From Bradyrhizobium sp. ORS 285 (GTDB lineage Bacteria; Pseudomonadota; Alphaproteobacteria; Rhizobiales; Xanthobacteraceae): 64,000 bases of DNA. The notes under the pieces are model-generated. The model did no database searches. It saw only the letters and a program-made list of their open reading frames with translations, and was not told the origin of the DNA. Shown here in pieces: positions 41,853 to 50,617 of the stretch; positions within the stretch are counted from its first letter, which is position 1, and each line of letters opens with the position of its first letter. Made by a program: the position numbers and the translations under genes. Location: the NCBI RefSeq assembly GCF_900176205.1, contig NZ_LT859959.1:1178001-1242000 (forward strand), written 5' to 3'.

Positions 41853-44800
41853 ATGGAACCCGGCTATAGTGACCCAAACTATTGGATGCGCTGGTACGCA
41901 GAGCAGCAAGAGCTGCTGCGTGCGCGGCAGGAGGCAGATCTCGAGCCGGTTGATCAGGCTGGCTTTGATCAGCAGCTGAGCGAACTGCAGCTTCGATCCT
42001 CCGAGGAAAGTTCGCCTGAGGCCAGTTCGCCTGACACTCCAGTCGTGCGGTCGGACGGCAATATTCAGCGCGCGAGCAATGGTGGTTTAGTGCTTGTGCC
42101 ACAAGGACAGGACTTGCGTGACAGTTTGTTCAACGGCGCGCATTACAGCGTAGATGTTCAGCGCGCTCATCCCGGATCGGGCGCTGGCGGCTTGGGTTTG
42201 CTGTCATCCGGGAGCCTGCGCTACGAAGCGCCGTTAGAGGCGCAATCTACAGTTCGGACGAAAGAATACAGCAAGCCACGTGGATTCTTTTCCCGGATGA
42301 AGTCAGGACTAGGTAAGGTCTTGGGAGGACGCCGTAGTGAGAAGTCGTCTGGCGATCCGGAATATGTTGTGCTGCACTCCGAGCTTCGTATCGACTGTGC
42401 AAAGCGCCATCGCCCGTCCGATGCAGATCAGGAACTGATTGAAGGCTTCAAGACAGCGTTAGTTACCGCGAACCGCAATCCAGAAACGATCAAGAATTAC
42501 ACGCTGGCCCTAGAGCAGTTTAGCGAGTTTCTCCAATCCAAAAGCCTCGTTCTGAAGGATGTGCTCGACAGTCCTGATCTGTTGGCAGCCAATAAAGATG
42601 AATTTATGCAAGGAGCGAGCGCCCATAGCAGGGGCCGGAGAAGTTTGAACGCAGCTCTCAATGCGCTTAATAGTTCTCTGGCTGGAGAATCGCCTGCAGC
42701 CCCTAGTCGGGGCTCGTCCGACCTGATCGAAGACTTCAGGACAGCGTTGAGAGCCGCGAACTTTCACCCCCGAACTGTTAGTGACTACGGGGTAGCACTT
42801 CGGCAGTTCAGTGAGCTCCTCCAATCCAAGGGCCTCACTCTGAAGGACGTGCTTGGCGATCCTGATCTGCTGACAGCTTCTAAAGATGAATTTATGAAGG
42901 GCGCGAGCGCCCATAGTACGGGCAGGAAGTCTTTGGGTGGAGCTCTACGTGTGCTTCAGGATTTTCAGGCCGGCAAGACTATCGAAGCCCATAGTCGAGT
43001 ATATACGCATGGCCACCCCATGCATCCGTCTGACGAGCTGTTGATCTCTCAATTTGAGAAAGCTGTCAGAGAGTATAAAATTGAGCCTGATGGTACCAGA
43101 GGCCGCGGGACTGGAACGGTTCCCTCCGAGACCATTCTCAAGTCTGTGAGAGCGCTTACGGCGTTTGCGCGTTGGCTTCTAGCGCACAATAAGGATCCAT
43201 TAGCCAGGTTGTACACGGAGCCAACGTCGTTGGCCGACGACGTGGACGAGTACCTGCTCGAAGGCGGCGGCGGCGATAGGGGCCGCCTCAGCGTGGCGCT
43301 GTCTCATCTCAGGAGATTAAGCTCTGACGGGCAGCTCGCAGCCATCGGTGCCGGCCCTCGCCTGATGGGACGCCAAACATTCGCTCCTCATCCGGAGGAC
43401 GCCGTCGCTATCGACCGTGGCATGACCAATGCGCTGTCCATGGGCGAGGAAAGAAGCGCCGCTGGGGCGCAAGCCTCGCTACTGCGCGGTTTCAGTGATT
43501 GGCTTCAGAGGGAGGGCAGGCCGACCATTGTGGACCGGATTGACGGAACTGTTGACCAGCAGGCCTCGTTGAGGGCTGATCACGTGGCGTACCGTAAAAC
43601 CGGAAAGCATGTGCCCGGGTTTGATCAAATTCGAGCGTTCTTGGGTCTCGGACCAGGATTTCGCCCTTACCACGAGGATGCCGGCCTCATCGAGGGCCTC
43701 GCCAACGAGGAGTTGAGCAAGCCCAATCCTCCTTCTCGACAGAAGAGAGCAGCAATTCGAGATACTACTTCAGCACAGCGCGAGTTCAGCGATTGGCTCC
43801 GCACGACCGGTAGAACGAGCATCGCGAGCCGAATCAATGGCAATGACGAGCAGCGCTGCTCGCTGGATCGAGACTACGAGGCATTCAAGGAAGTTAGGGG
43901 TAAGGCCCCCGTGGCTCTGAAGAAGCTGAGGCAGTACGCACAGGTCGTCGATGCAAATAGGGCGCTCGGCCTGGACCTCCCGCAACAGAGAGGCGAGCCG
44001 GACGCAAGCTCGGCCTGGAGACGAACTTTGCCGCAGCCGCCGTCCGAAGCTGAGTGGACCCGGTCGCAGCCCGACCGGTTTGGGCAGGCGGGGTTGCAGA
44101 CTTCGGCCGACTCAAGCTCGACCTCAACCTGGCTTCAAGACTTGCAATTGCCGGCCTTCTTCGACTTTCCCACGCCGGAGGGCGCGCCCGCTCACTCATC
44201 AGAGATTTACCAGGGCCTTTCTTCGTTCGCGGACCTGCCGTCTACACCGCAGGCCGTGCGTGACGACGCCCAGTCGGCCTACTTCAATGTCTTTCCGGAA
44301 GACGCGCCAGTCCCATCCTCAGAGATTTACCAAGGCCTTTCTTCGTTCGCGGACCTGCCGTCTACACCGCAGGCCGTGCGTGACGACGCCCAGTCGGCCT
44401 ACTTCAATGTCTTTCCGGAAGACGCGCCAGTCCCATCCTCAGAGATTTACCAAGGCCTTTCTTCGTTCACGGACCTGCCGTACACACCGCAGGCCGTGCG
44501 CGACGACGCCCAGTCGTCCTACTTCAATGCCTTGCCGGAGGGCGCGCCCGTCCGCTCCTCAGAGATTTACCAAGGTCTTTCTTCGTTCACGGATCTGCCG
44601 TCTACACCGCAGGACATGCGTGACGACGCCCAGTCAAGGCCGGCGCTCAGCCCAGCCGGCGCTCCGCCGTTCTTCATCGGCCCCTCAGGCGTTCTGCAGG
44701 AGCTCGAAGACATCGGACATCTCGTCGGTGAGGATTGGCGGCATGGCTCACAACCGGTGCCGGATTATCTGATCGATGTGCTGGACAACAAAATGCTGTT

Positions 44801-45551
44801 GCCGAGTTCGCGAATGGCTCCCCAGCCGGTGGCCATCAACGGAGAGACCTATTCCGTCACAATGGGACCGCGAGGTCGCCGTGACTCCCAATTCGTCCAT
44901 CATCCCCGTCACCTCGCCGCCTGGGATGCCCAGGCCGGCACATCGGGTACCGCTGCTTCTTCCGGCGACCGCAGCGGACGTGTGCTGGGCTCCATGCAGT
45001 GGCTGGGTGACGAGCACATCCAACGAGACTACGAGCTTCTGTCGGAGGAGTTGCAGCAAAGCAATCCAGATCTCGCCGCTCGGACCCGGTTCGTGGATCC
45101 CCTAATGGCCTTTCAGCTGGCCCATAGCACAGGTGCCGATGCCCTAAGGGCGTTCCATATAATCGTGTCCGATCGGAATGAAAACGACACAGCCGACTTC
45201 CTGTTCCTGCCGGTGAACAATGCCAGTATCTCGGGCCTCTCTGCGCGAGGCACTCATTGGTCGTTGCTGCTGGTCGACCGTCGCAACCGCGACAGGCCAG
45301 TTGCCTACCACTACGACTCCGCTCAACAGTACGGCAATGCCGGACCAGCGGCAAGACTCGCAGCAGCAGTAGGGGCCAATCCGCAACATGCCCCAATAGC
45401 TCAGCAGAGCAACAGCTACGATTGCGGCGTCTTTGTCGTCGACGGTACGAGGGAGCTGGCACGAAGGCTTGCAGGAGGGCGCCAGGTAGATCTCAACCTC
45501 AGCAACCTCATCGTCGATCGGCAGGCACTTCAGAACCGGCTGAAGAGCTGA
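41853..45551 (+). CDS. nopD: NopD/XopD-type effector, C48 (SUMO protease-like) domain
   Basis: 1,232 residues; ATG 41853 follows GGAGAGG. Residues 1-180 are polar and form the likely type III secretion region. From about 190 to 680 lie helical modules of about 95 residues (DQELIEGFKTALVTAN..., DLIEDFRTALRAANFH...), one of them duplicated, which explains the 92 extra residues compared with the 57173 gene. An LxLxL (EAR-type) motif LGLDL is at 705-709, then four 40-residue repeats (782-929). The C-terminal C48 domain has His1135 (GTHWSLL), Asp1155 (HYDSA), Gln1185 and Cys1191 (QSNSYDCGVF), a complete catalytic set. Such effectors enter the host nucleus and cleave SUMO conjugates; NopD and Bel2-5 of Bradyrhizobium are the closest named examples I know. 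Lower GC in the N-terminal half fits island genes. Confidence 0.9.
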   Translation: MEPGYSDPNYWMRWYAEQQELLRARQEADLEPVDQAGFDQQLSELQLRSSEESSPEASSPDTPVVRSDGNIQRASNGGLVLVPQGQDLRDSLFNGAHYSVDVQRAHPGSGAGGLGLLSSGSLRYEAPLEAQSTVRTKEYSKPRGFFSRMKSGLGKVLGGRRSEKSSGDPEYVVLHSELRIDCAKRHRPSDADQELIEGFKTALVTANRNPETIKNYTLALEQFSEFLQSKSLVLKDVLDSPDLLAANKDEFMQGASAHSRGRRSLNAALNALNSSLAGESPAAPSRGSSDLIEDFRTALRAANFHPRTVSDYGVALRQFSELLQSKGLTLKDVLGDPDLLTASKDEFMKGASAHSTGRKSLGGALRVLQDFQAGKTIEAHSRVYTHGHPMHPSDELLISQFEKAVREYKIEPDGTRGRGTGTVPSETILKSVRALTAFARWLLAHNKDPLARLYTEPTSLADDVDEYLLEGGGGDRGRLSVALSHLRRLSSDGQLAAIGAGPRLMGRQTFAPHPEDAVAIDRGMTNALSMGEERSAAGAQASLLRGFSDWLQREGRPTIVDRIDGTVDQQASLRADHVAYRKTGKHVPGFDQIRAFLGLGPGFRPYHEDAGLIEGLANEELSKPNPPSRQKRAAIRDTTSAQREFSDWLRTTGRTSIASRINGNDEQRCSLDRDYEAFKEVRGKAPVALKKLRQYAQVVDANRALGLDLPQQRGEPDASSAWRRTLPQPPSEAEWTRSQPDRFGQAGLQTSADSSSTSTWLQDLQLPAFFDFPTPEGAPAHSSEIYQGLSSFADLPSTPQAVRDDAQSAYFNVFPEDAPVPSSEIYQGLSSFADLPSTPQAVRDDAQSAYFNVFPEDAPVPSSEIYQGLSSFTDLPYTPQAVRDDAQSSYFNALPEGAPVRSSEIYQGLSSFTDLPSTPQDMRDDAQSRPALSPAGAPPFFIGPSGVLQELEDIGHLVGEDWRHGSQPVPDYLIDVLDNKMLLPSSRMAPQPVAINGETYSVTMGPRGRRDSQFVHHPRHLAAWDAQAGTSGTAASSGDRSGRVLGSMQWLGDEHIQRDYELLSEELQQSNPDLAARTRFVDPLMAFQLAHSTGADALRAFHIIVSDRNENDTADFLFLPVNNASISGLSARGTHWSLLLVDRRNRDRPVAYHYDSAQQYGNAGPAARLAAAVGANPQHAPIAQQSNSYDCGVFVVDGTRELARRLAGGRQVDLNLSNLIVDRQALQNRLKS
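44196..44639 (+). repeat. Four 120-bp tandem repeats in the 41853 effector
   Basis: Units start at 44196, 44316, 44436 and 44556. Units one and two are almost identical; three and four carry FTDLP and change at the end to LPEGAPVR and DAQSRPALSP. Confidence 0.92.
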
Positions 45552-45650
45552 TGTCGGCTTCAATAGCGTGCCTGATTGAAGCACAGCGTCTCGCCCATTG
45601 AGGGTCTAGGATCGGCGTGTCTGTAGAGCATGACGTGTAGCCGGCGTCAT

Positions 45651-45680
45651 GGGCTGCTTTGCAAAATTGCAAGGCAGCCC
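45651..45680 (+). terminator. Hairpin downstream of the effector
   Basis: GGGCTGCTTTGCAAA pairs with ATTGCAAGGCAGCCC with 13 of 15 positions matched. No T run follows, so it may be a transcript 3'-end stabiliser rather than a classical terminator. The same hairpin is at 60695-60724. Confidence 0.45.
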
Positions 45681-45698
45681 CAACCGGCGCGATGTGGA

Positions 45699-45868
45699 AT
45701 GAACGAACCAGAAGTGCGATCAGCAAGGTATTCCGAAACTTTCGAACTGGGGCTGCGACAAAACCCGCGGCCCAGCAACCTTTATGTTGAGGCGCAGGCT
45801 CCTGACCTGCCATCAAGTAGTTTTCACAATCCTATTGGTGTCTTACGCGAAGCAGCGCGGGTGGAGCA
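45699..45868 (+). pseudogene. 5' part of a small ORF conserved after the effectors
   Basis: ATG 45699 opens MNEPEVRSARYSETFELGLR, then QNPRPSNLYVEAQAPDLP and ends REAARV where the duplicated segment stops and IS21-like sequence begins. The same start is at 60743. It reads like the start of a real protein but both copies are cut at the same residue, so the original gene is lost here. Unrecognised. Confidence 0.4.
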
Positions 45869-45979
45869 AAAAGCGATTGACGAAGCTGGTCGGCTTGCGC
45901 AGCCTGTCAGGCGTCATGGAAAATTGCCCCCTGGGCGTCACGAGGAATTGTTCCCTCCTGAGAGGCTAGCAGAGAGCGA

Positions 45980-47291
45980 ATGAGCGAGGAGCGAATCACG
46001 GAAACCGGCTTGTGGAGTAATCCACGGGGGCAGGAGGTGAAGACGCCGGACGACGTGGCGGAGATGTTGCGGTTGAAGGCGTGCGGTTGGGGAGTGAAGC
46101 GGATCGCCCGGCAGCTGGGGCGCAGCCACCACGCGGTGAACGCCTATGTGGCGGCGCAGGGTGTGAAGCCGTTCAGGTCGCCGGGGCGACGCAGGCTGCT
46201 GGATAGTCACGAGGCGTGGTCGCGCGAGCGGTTTCTTCGCCATCCCGGCAATGCGGATGTGGTGCGACAGGATCTGGTGGCCGAGCTGGCTTGGCGGTGA
46301 GCGCGCGGACGCTGCAGCGGGCGGTGGCGCCGTATCGCTAGACGCTGAAGGCCGAGGCGCTGGCGACGGTGCGGTATGAGACGCCGCCTGGGCGGCAGCT
46401 GCAGATCGACTTCGGCGAGCGGCTGGTCGAGGTCGGCGGTGCCAAGCTGAAGGCCTTCGTGTCCATGGCGACGCTCGGGCATTCGCGGCGGCTGAATGTG
46501 CGGGCGTTCCGGGGCGAGGCGCAGGAGCACTGGTTCGCCGGGCTCGAGAGCGCGTTCACAAGCTTCGGCGGCGTGCCGGAGGAGGTCCTGATGAGCAATC
46601 CGCGAGCGCTCGTGGTGCGCCATGATGCGGTGAGCCGTCAGGTCTGGTTCAACGACAAGCTGATCGCGTTCGCCAAGTATTGGGGCTTCCCTCCGCGCGC
46701 CTGCGCGCCGTACCGGGCGCGTACGAAAGGCAAGGCCGAGAGCGGCGTCGGCTGTGTGAAGAAGAACGCGATCGCGGGGCACAGCATTGCGAGCTGGGAG
46801 GCGTTGGAGGCACATCTTGGCCCGCTGGGAGCGCGAGGTGGCGAACGCCCGCATCCACGGCACGACCGGCGAGGCGCCGAGCGTCCGGTTCGATCGCGAC
46901 GTGGCGCACCGGCTGCAGCCGCTCCGCGACCGGCCGGCCGTTCGGAATGCTGCGCCAGCTGATGCGGATCGTGCGGAATGATTCCGCGGTCGAGGTCGAC
47001 ACCGACGGCTCCTCGGTGCCGGGGCGGCTGATCGCGGAGCGGGTGGCGGTGACGATCGCGGCCGGCGAGGATCGCATCCGGAATGGCGCGCAGGAGATCG
47101 CCATCTACAAGCAGGTCGAGGGCCGCCGTATGCGGATCGTCGGTTCCGTGCATTTCGATGGCGTCGCGGGCCGCAATGGCGCCGTCCGCCGCACGGAGGT
47201 CGTGACGCCCACGGAGGCTGTGAGGTTATCACCGCCATCGTTGTTGCGTCCGCCTGCCGACTACAAAGCCGCGATCGGAGGAAGCTTCTGA
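45980..47291 (+). pseudogene. istA: istA, multiple frameshifts
   Basis: N-terminal HTH part GWGVKRIARQLGRSHHAVNA in the first frame; a frameshift near 46285 and a TAG at 46339 interrupt it; then YETPPGRQLQIDFGERLVEV (first Asp) and VPEEVLMSNPRALVV, where the expected second catalytic Asp is Ser, and RARTKGKAESGVGCVKKNAI (Glu) in a second frame; further shifts near 46830 and 46940 lead to the C-terminal part ending IGGSF. Clearly inactive. Confidence 0.88.
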
Positions 47292-47308
47292 TGGCCCACG
47301 CATAACGA

Positions 47309-47992
47309 ATGCCCGAAGCATCGGCCGATCCGCTCGACGACATGCTGACGCGCTTGCAACTGACCGGGATCCGCGACCAGCTCGACAGCCTGCTCGACGA
47401 GGCGCCGCGTGCCAACCTGTCGGCGCGCGAGACGCTGCTAATGCTGTGCGAGCGGAAGATCGCGCGCAAGGATCATCGCCGCATCGAGATGGGGCTGAAG
47501 CTCGCGCACTTCCCCGCAGTGAAGGAGCTCGCCGGCTTCGACTTCGAGGCGCAGCCCTTTCTCGGTCCGAAGCAGCTCCGCAACCTCGCAGCCTCGCGCT
47601 GGATTGCCAATGGCGAGAACATGCTTCTGCACGGGCCGCCCGGCGTCGGCAAGACCCATCTGTCCACTGCGCTCGGGCGCGAGGCGATCCTGGCCGGCTA
47701 CACGGTGCAGTTCACCACAGCGACGACGCTGGCCGCAGGGCTCGCCAAGGCGCACAGCGAGCGGCGCCTGGACGAGAAGCTGGCGCTGTCCAAGCCGAAG
47801 CTGCTCATCGTCGGCGAGCTCGGCTACCTGCCGCTTGAGCCGGATGCGGCGCGTCTGTTCTTCCAGCTGGTCAGTAGGCAATACGAGAGCGGCGCCATGC
47901 TGATCACCTCCAATCGCAGCGTCGCCGAATGGGGCGCCGTGTTCGCCGATCCGGTGGTCGCCACCGCGATTCTCGATCGCCTGCTCCACTAA
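47309..47992 (+). pseudogene. istB: istB with premature stop and altered Walker B
   Basis: 227 residues with Walker A LLHGPPGVGKTHLS intact. Walker B reads LLIVGELGYLPLE, with Gly in place of the usual Asp. The frame ends at TAA 47990 in LLHxxQV, where the family continues with VLTIRGDSYRLR; that continuation is readable immediately after the stop (48000-48050). The protein would lack the last 20 or so residues and ATP hydrolysis. Confidence 0.8.
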
Positions 47993-48068
47993 TGCCAGGT
48001 TCTGACCATCCGCGGCGACAGCTACCGCCTCCGCACCAAGCGCAAGACCGGCCCGATCCGTGCGCCCG

Positions 48069-48694
48069 CGTCTCTTTCGGCGCGCGATAGCCGTCCAGCA
48101 CATTGTGCTCGACATAGCCTTCGCCGACGCACCGTTAAAGAGGTGTGCACGTGCTTACGGAAGTCCCTCGCGGCCTCACCCTTCCGGTCTGGGCGATCTT
48201 GTCTAAAGCCGCCATGATGTTTCGGCGCGCGAGATCCGTGGCACTACCCTCGACATGATCCTTTAGCCCATGTCTCAGTGCGGCCATGAACGGCCTCCAA
48301 CTGACGACCTGCCGACCGGTCAACGATGCCTCTTAGGGCCCGTCTTGACCATCAGGTTTGCCAGAGTGATCCGCGGGTTCTCAGCAGCCTGCAGTTGCCC
48401 CTCGCTTGTCCTCGTTCGGGGCGACGCCGCGGATGACTTCGCCGGCGGCGATCGTCGACGCCTCGCGCGCGGCCTTCTTGTTGAACTTGGGCCACGCACC
48501 GAGCGTCTTGCGCTGCGTTCCGATCCCACTCGACTTGGTGAAGAGATACAACCAGGTTCGCGCGCCGGTGTCGCGCATGCGCAGGGCGCGGCAGGGGAGC
48601 TTTCTTTGTGAAGATAATGCTGAGCCCTGCCCGGCAACGAGGCGGTGCGAATTACAAAATCAGTGAGTGTCAGCTGGCCTGCTGCTTTGGCCAT
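48069..48694 (-). pseudogene. Tyrosine integrase relic (DUF4102-type N-terminus)
   Basis: From 48694 downwards: MAKAAGQLTLTDFVIRTASL, then in a second frame TGARTWLYLFTKSSGIGTQR with TLGAWPKFNKKAAREASTIA, then AALRHGLKDHVEGSATDLAR with NIMAALDKIAQTGRV, and finally LDGYRAPKETRA. These are the arm-binding and core-binding regions of an integrase of the type that inserts into tRNA genes. The catalytic C-terminal domain is gone, replaced by the IS21 end at 48068. Three or more frameshifts. Confidence 0.8.
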
Positions 48695-48929
48695 CAACCC
48701 TGTCCATTCCATGTCCCGCGTGTGCCCCGCGACGAGGCCGAAACAGCCCCAGAACAAACCGGGTCTGACACTCTCGCTCTTTTGTGTGCCTCCGGGCAAA
48801 TCCGCCGGGGGCACATCAGGAGTACAAAATGCAGCAAGCGCGTTATCGCCTGCCGTAGTCAGAATTGACCAAAGCCATTGCTAATACGTACATTTTCCAG
48901 ATTTCGACTGTAACAGGAATAGGCTGGCC

Positions 48930-48990
48930 GTTGACTAGGGATTGTGGTTCACACGTGAGAAATCGAAGGTTCGATCTCTTATGTGCCCAC
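48930..48990 (+). other. tRNA 3'-end-like sequence, possible attachment site
   Basis: GAAGGTTCGATCTC followed by TTATGTGCCCACC looks like the T arm and acceptor end of a tRNA, but the anticodon arm does not fold well and the 5' half is missing. It lies about 290 bp upstream of the integrase relic, as an att site of an integrative element would. Suggestive only. Confidence 0.35.
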
Positions 48991-49207
48991 CTTTAGGTCG
49001 ACGATTAGCTTCGCTTCTTCCATCCGGTCAGCGGTTGTAACGCATCGTGCGCCTTCGCCAAGGTCTTAAGCCACGCCGCAATGCGGTGAGGGACGTCTGC
49101 TTGATCAGATGCCACCGACGAATGAGTCGATCATCGCATTCGAGGATGGCGGCTAGGCCGCGGCGTCCGACGCAGCGAAGCCGGACATTCGGTCAGCCGT
49201 GCTCCGC

Positions 49208-49435
49208 TCATGGCGCGAGCAATTTCGCGAAGGCCGCGCCAGCACCGAACAAGGCGGCTCCGGCGGTCATCGCCGTGACGACCAGTTCCACGGCACGAGC
49301 GAAGCAACGCGCGTAAGCTTGCGGGGCCTCCACAGCGAGCCTGTTCTGCTCGGTGACGATCGTGCGCGTCCCTTTTTCAGCGCGTGCGAGGCTTGCGATC
49401 TGCTCTTGCTGATCCATTGTGACGGTTTCGATCAT
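49208..49435 (-). CDS. Small protein with C-terminal membrane helix (uncertain)
   Basis: 75 residues: a polar N-terminal half (MDQQEQIASLARAEKGTRTI) and a C-terminal hydrophobic stretch (ELVVTAMTAGAALFGAGAAF). It could be a small membrane protein or chance. No homologue recognised, no clear ribosome site. Confidence 0.3.
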   Translation of the reverse strand: MIETVTMDQQEQIASLARAEKGTRTIVTEQNRLAVEAPQAYARCFARAVELVVTAMTAGAALFGAGAAFAKLLAP

Positions 49436-49659
49436 TCGAGGCTAACCTCTCCTTGGGCCGCGAATCGTCGCCCAGCCATATCCCCACTATGCGGACATAA
49501 GTATTATGTATCAGTACCAGAACCACCGCCGGCCCGCACGAGCTTGTCGGATACCGCCTCAATGTTACGTAACAATCTGCGTATGACAGAACAGATCGAA
49601 CCGTTCCCATCTTTTGCCCTGACGTCGGCAATGTTGCTCCATCAGTTATTGCTCAATTC

Positions 49660-50100
49660 CGACCACGAAGGAGCTGACGGCGGCATGTCGCGGAAATTGT
49701 ACTTCACAGAACGGTCAGAGCCGATCTCTCAAAATCTCGTCAAACCACGAAAACCACTTAACATGTGCACGATAGGCATCGGAGAATGGATTGCGGCTTC
49801 TCTTACGAGCACCAGAACAAGAGTAAAAGCAATGAGGCGACTGATTGATTCGCACGCGCCGTGCGATCACACTCTTCTGGTCGACCGAGCGTTCTAAGAT
49901 GCGCGCAGGCGACCAACATCAATGCTTCGGCTTTTTTATTACGTCGATCAGGCAAATAAAGCACTTGGCCCATTGGCCAGTCGGCTGACTATGATTCTTC
50001 CTGACCTGATGCTCGAGTTTTTCGATCGCCATTCGACACATAGAGAGATTTGGTCCTCCAACTGAATCAATTGGTTACCAAGAGCCGACGATACCCGATC
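49660..50100 (-). pseudogene. Decayed inverted copy of the 2230-2640 segment
   Basis: Minus strand SALGNQLIQLEDQISLC matches TALGDQFDQLEAQVAIC of the small protein at 2125-2445. A 2-bp insertion (TGTGTCG for TGTCG) then shifts the frame. Similarity goes on past the stop into the downstream sequence. The start region of the gene is missing. Confidence 0.7.
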
Positions 50101-50301
50101 GGGTAAGATCAATTAAATCTCATTAAACAGTTTGTAATTATTGGGTTCGTTCATACGAACTGAAACAGAAGTCGCACAACATTATTCATCGGGTGTTACC
50201 TTGTCATAAAAGATGGAGCACGTTCTGTCGCGCCGGAACCGAGCCGCGCTAGGCTCTAGCCTATCTGCGTCACTTTAGGCAGCTCGGACGGTTGAGAGGA
50301 G
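50101..50301. other. No gene seen
   Basis: AT-rich spacer before the IS66 copy c end. Confidence 0.4.
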
Positions 50302-50337
50302 CGTAAGCATCCGGCGTAGGCCGCAGTCTGACTATAT

Positions 50338-50580
50338 TATCTGGATTGCCGGCGTTTGAGCAATCCTTGGTTCTCCTTGTGCATTCGAACTTGTTCGATC
50401 AGATTTTCGACGCCTTGGTCAGTGAAGGCCTGGACGCCATCTTCTCCGACGCCATAGACCCAGACCACGCCGTCCTCGATCTCCATCTCGTTGGCGACGT
50501 CGATCAGCCAGCCTTCATCTTCCCCGAGGTTTCGCGACCTGGGTGAGGGTGGTGACGTGATGAACCTTGTTGACGTGCAT
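50338..50580 (-). pseudogene. IS66 passenger ORF, frameshifted (copy c)
   Basis: Starts at 50580 ([17 protein letters not shown]), then the same 2-bp loss as in copy b breaks the frame. Confidence 0.7.
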
Positions 50581-50617
50581 GGCTATGCCGCTCGAGCGGA
50601 GAGCGCTGATGCCGATG

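Larger units (their letters stand above)
45880..48068 (+). mobile_element. IS21-family element, decayed (third type)
   Basis: istA and istB in plus orientation with an IS21-like leader (short blocks such as GGAAAATTGCCCCCTGG near 45920). The left end lies close to 45880 and the right end merges with an integrase relic near 48068; neither end nor target duplication can be fixed. It is unrelated at sequence level to the 2,684-bp copies. Confidence 0.75.

Noticed and set aside
44196..44639. Possible CRISPR array
   Set aside because: The regular 120-bp units are coding repeats without unique spacers. No cas gene is present in the window.
43951..44772. 273-codon arginine-rich frame inside the effector 3' region (also at 58995, 63264 and minus strand near 14235-15056)
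   Set aside because: An alternative frame of the 120-bp repeats and LxLxL region. It recurs only because the host segment recurs, and its Arg/Ser/Pro-rich composition is typical of a shifted frame.
49199..49897. 232-codon plus-strand frame
   Set aside because: It covers the minus-strand relic of the 2230-2640 duplication and has no recognisable domain or start signal.
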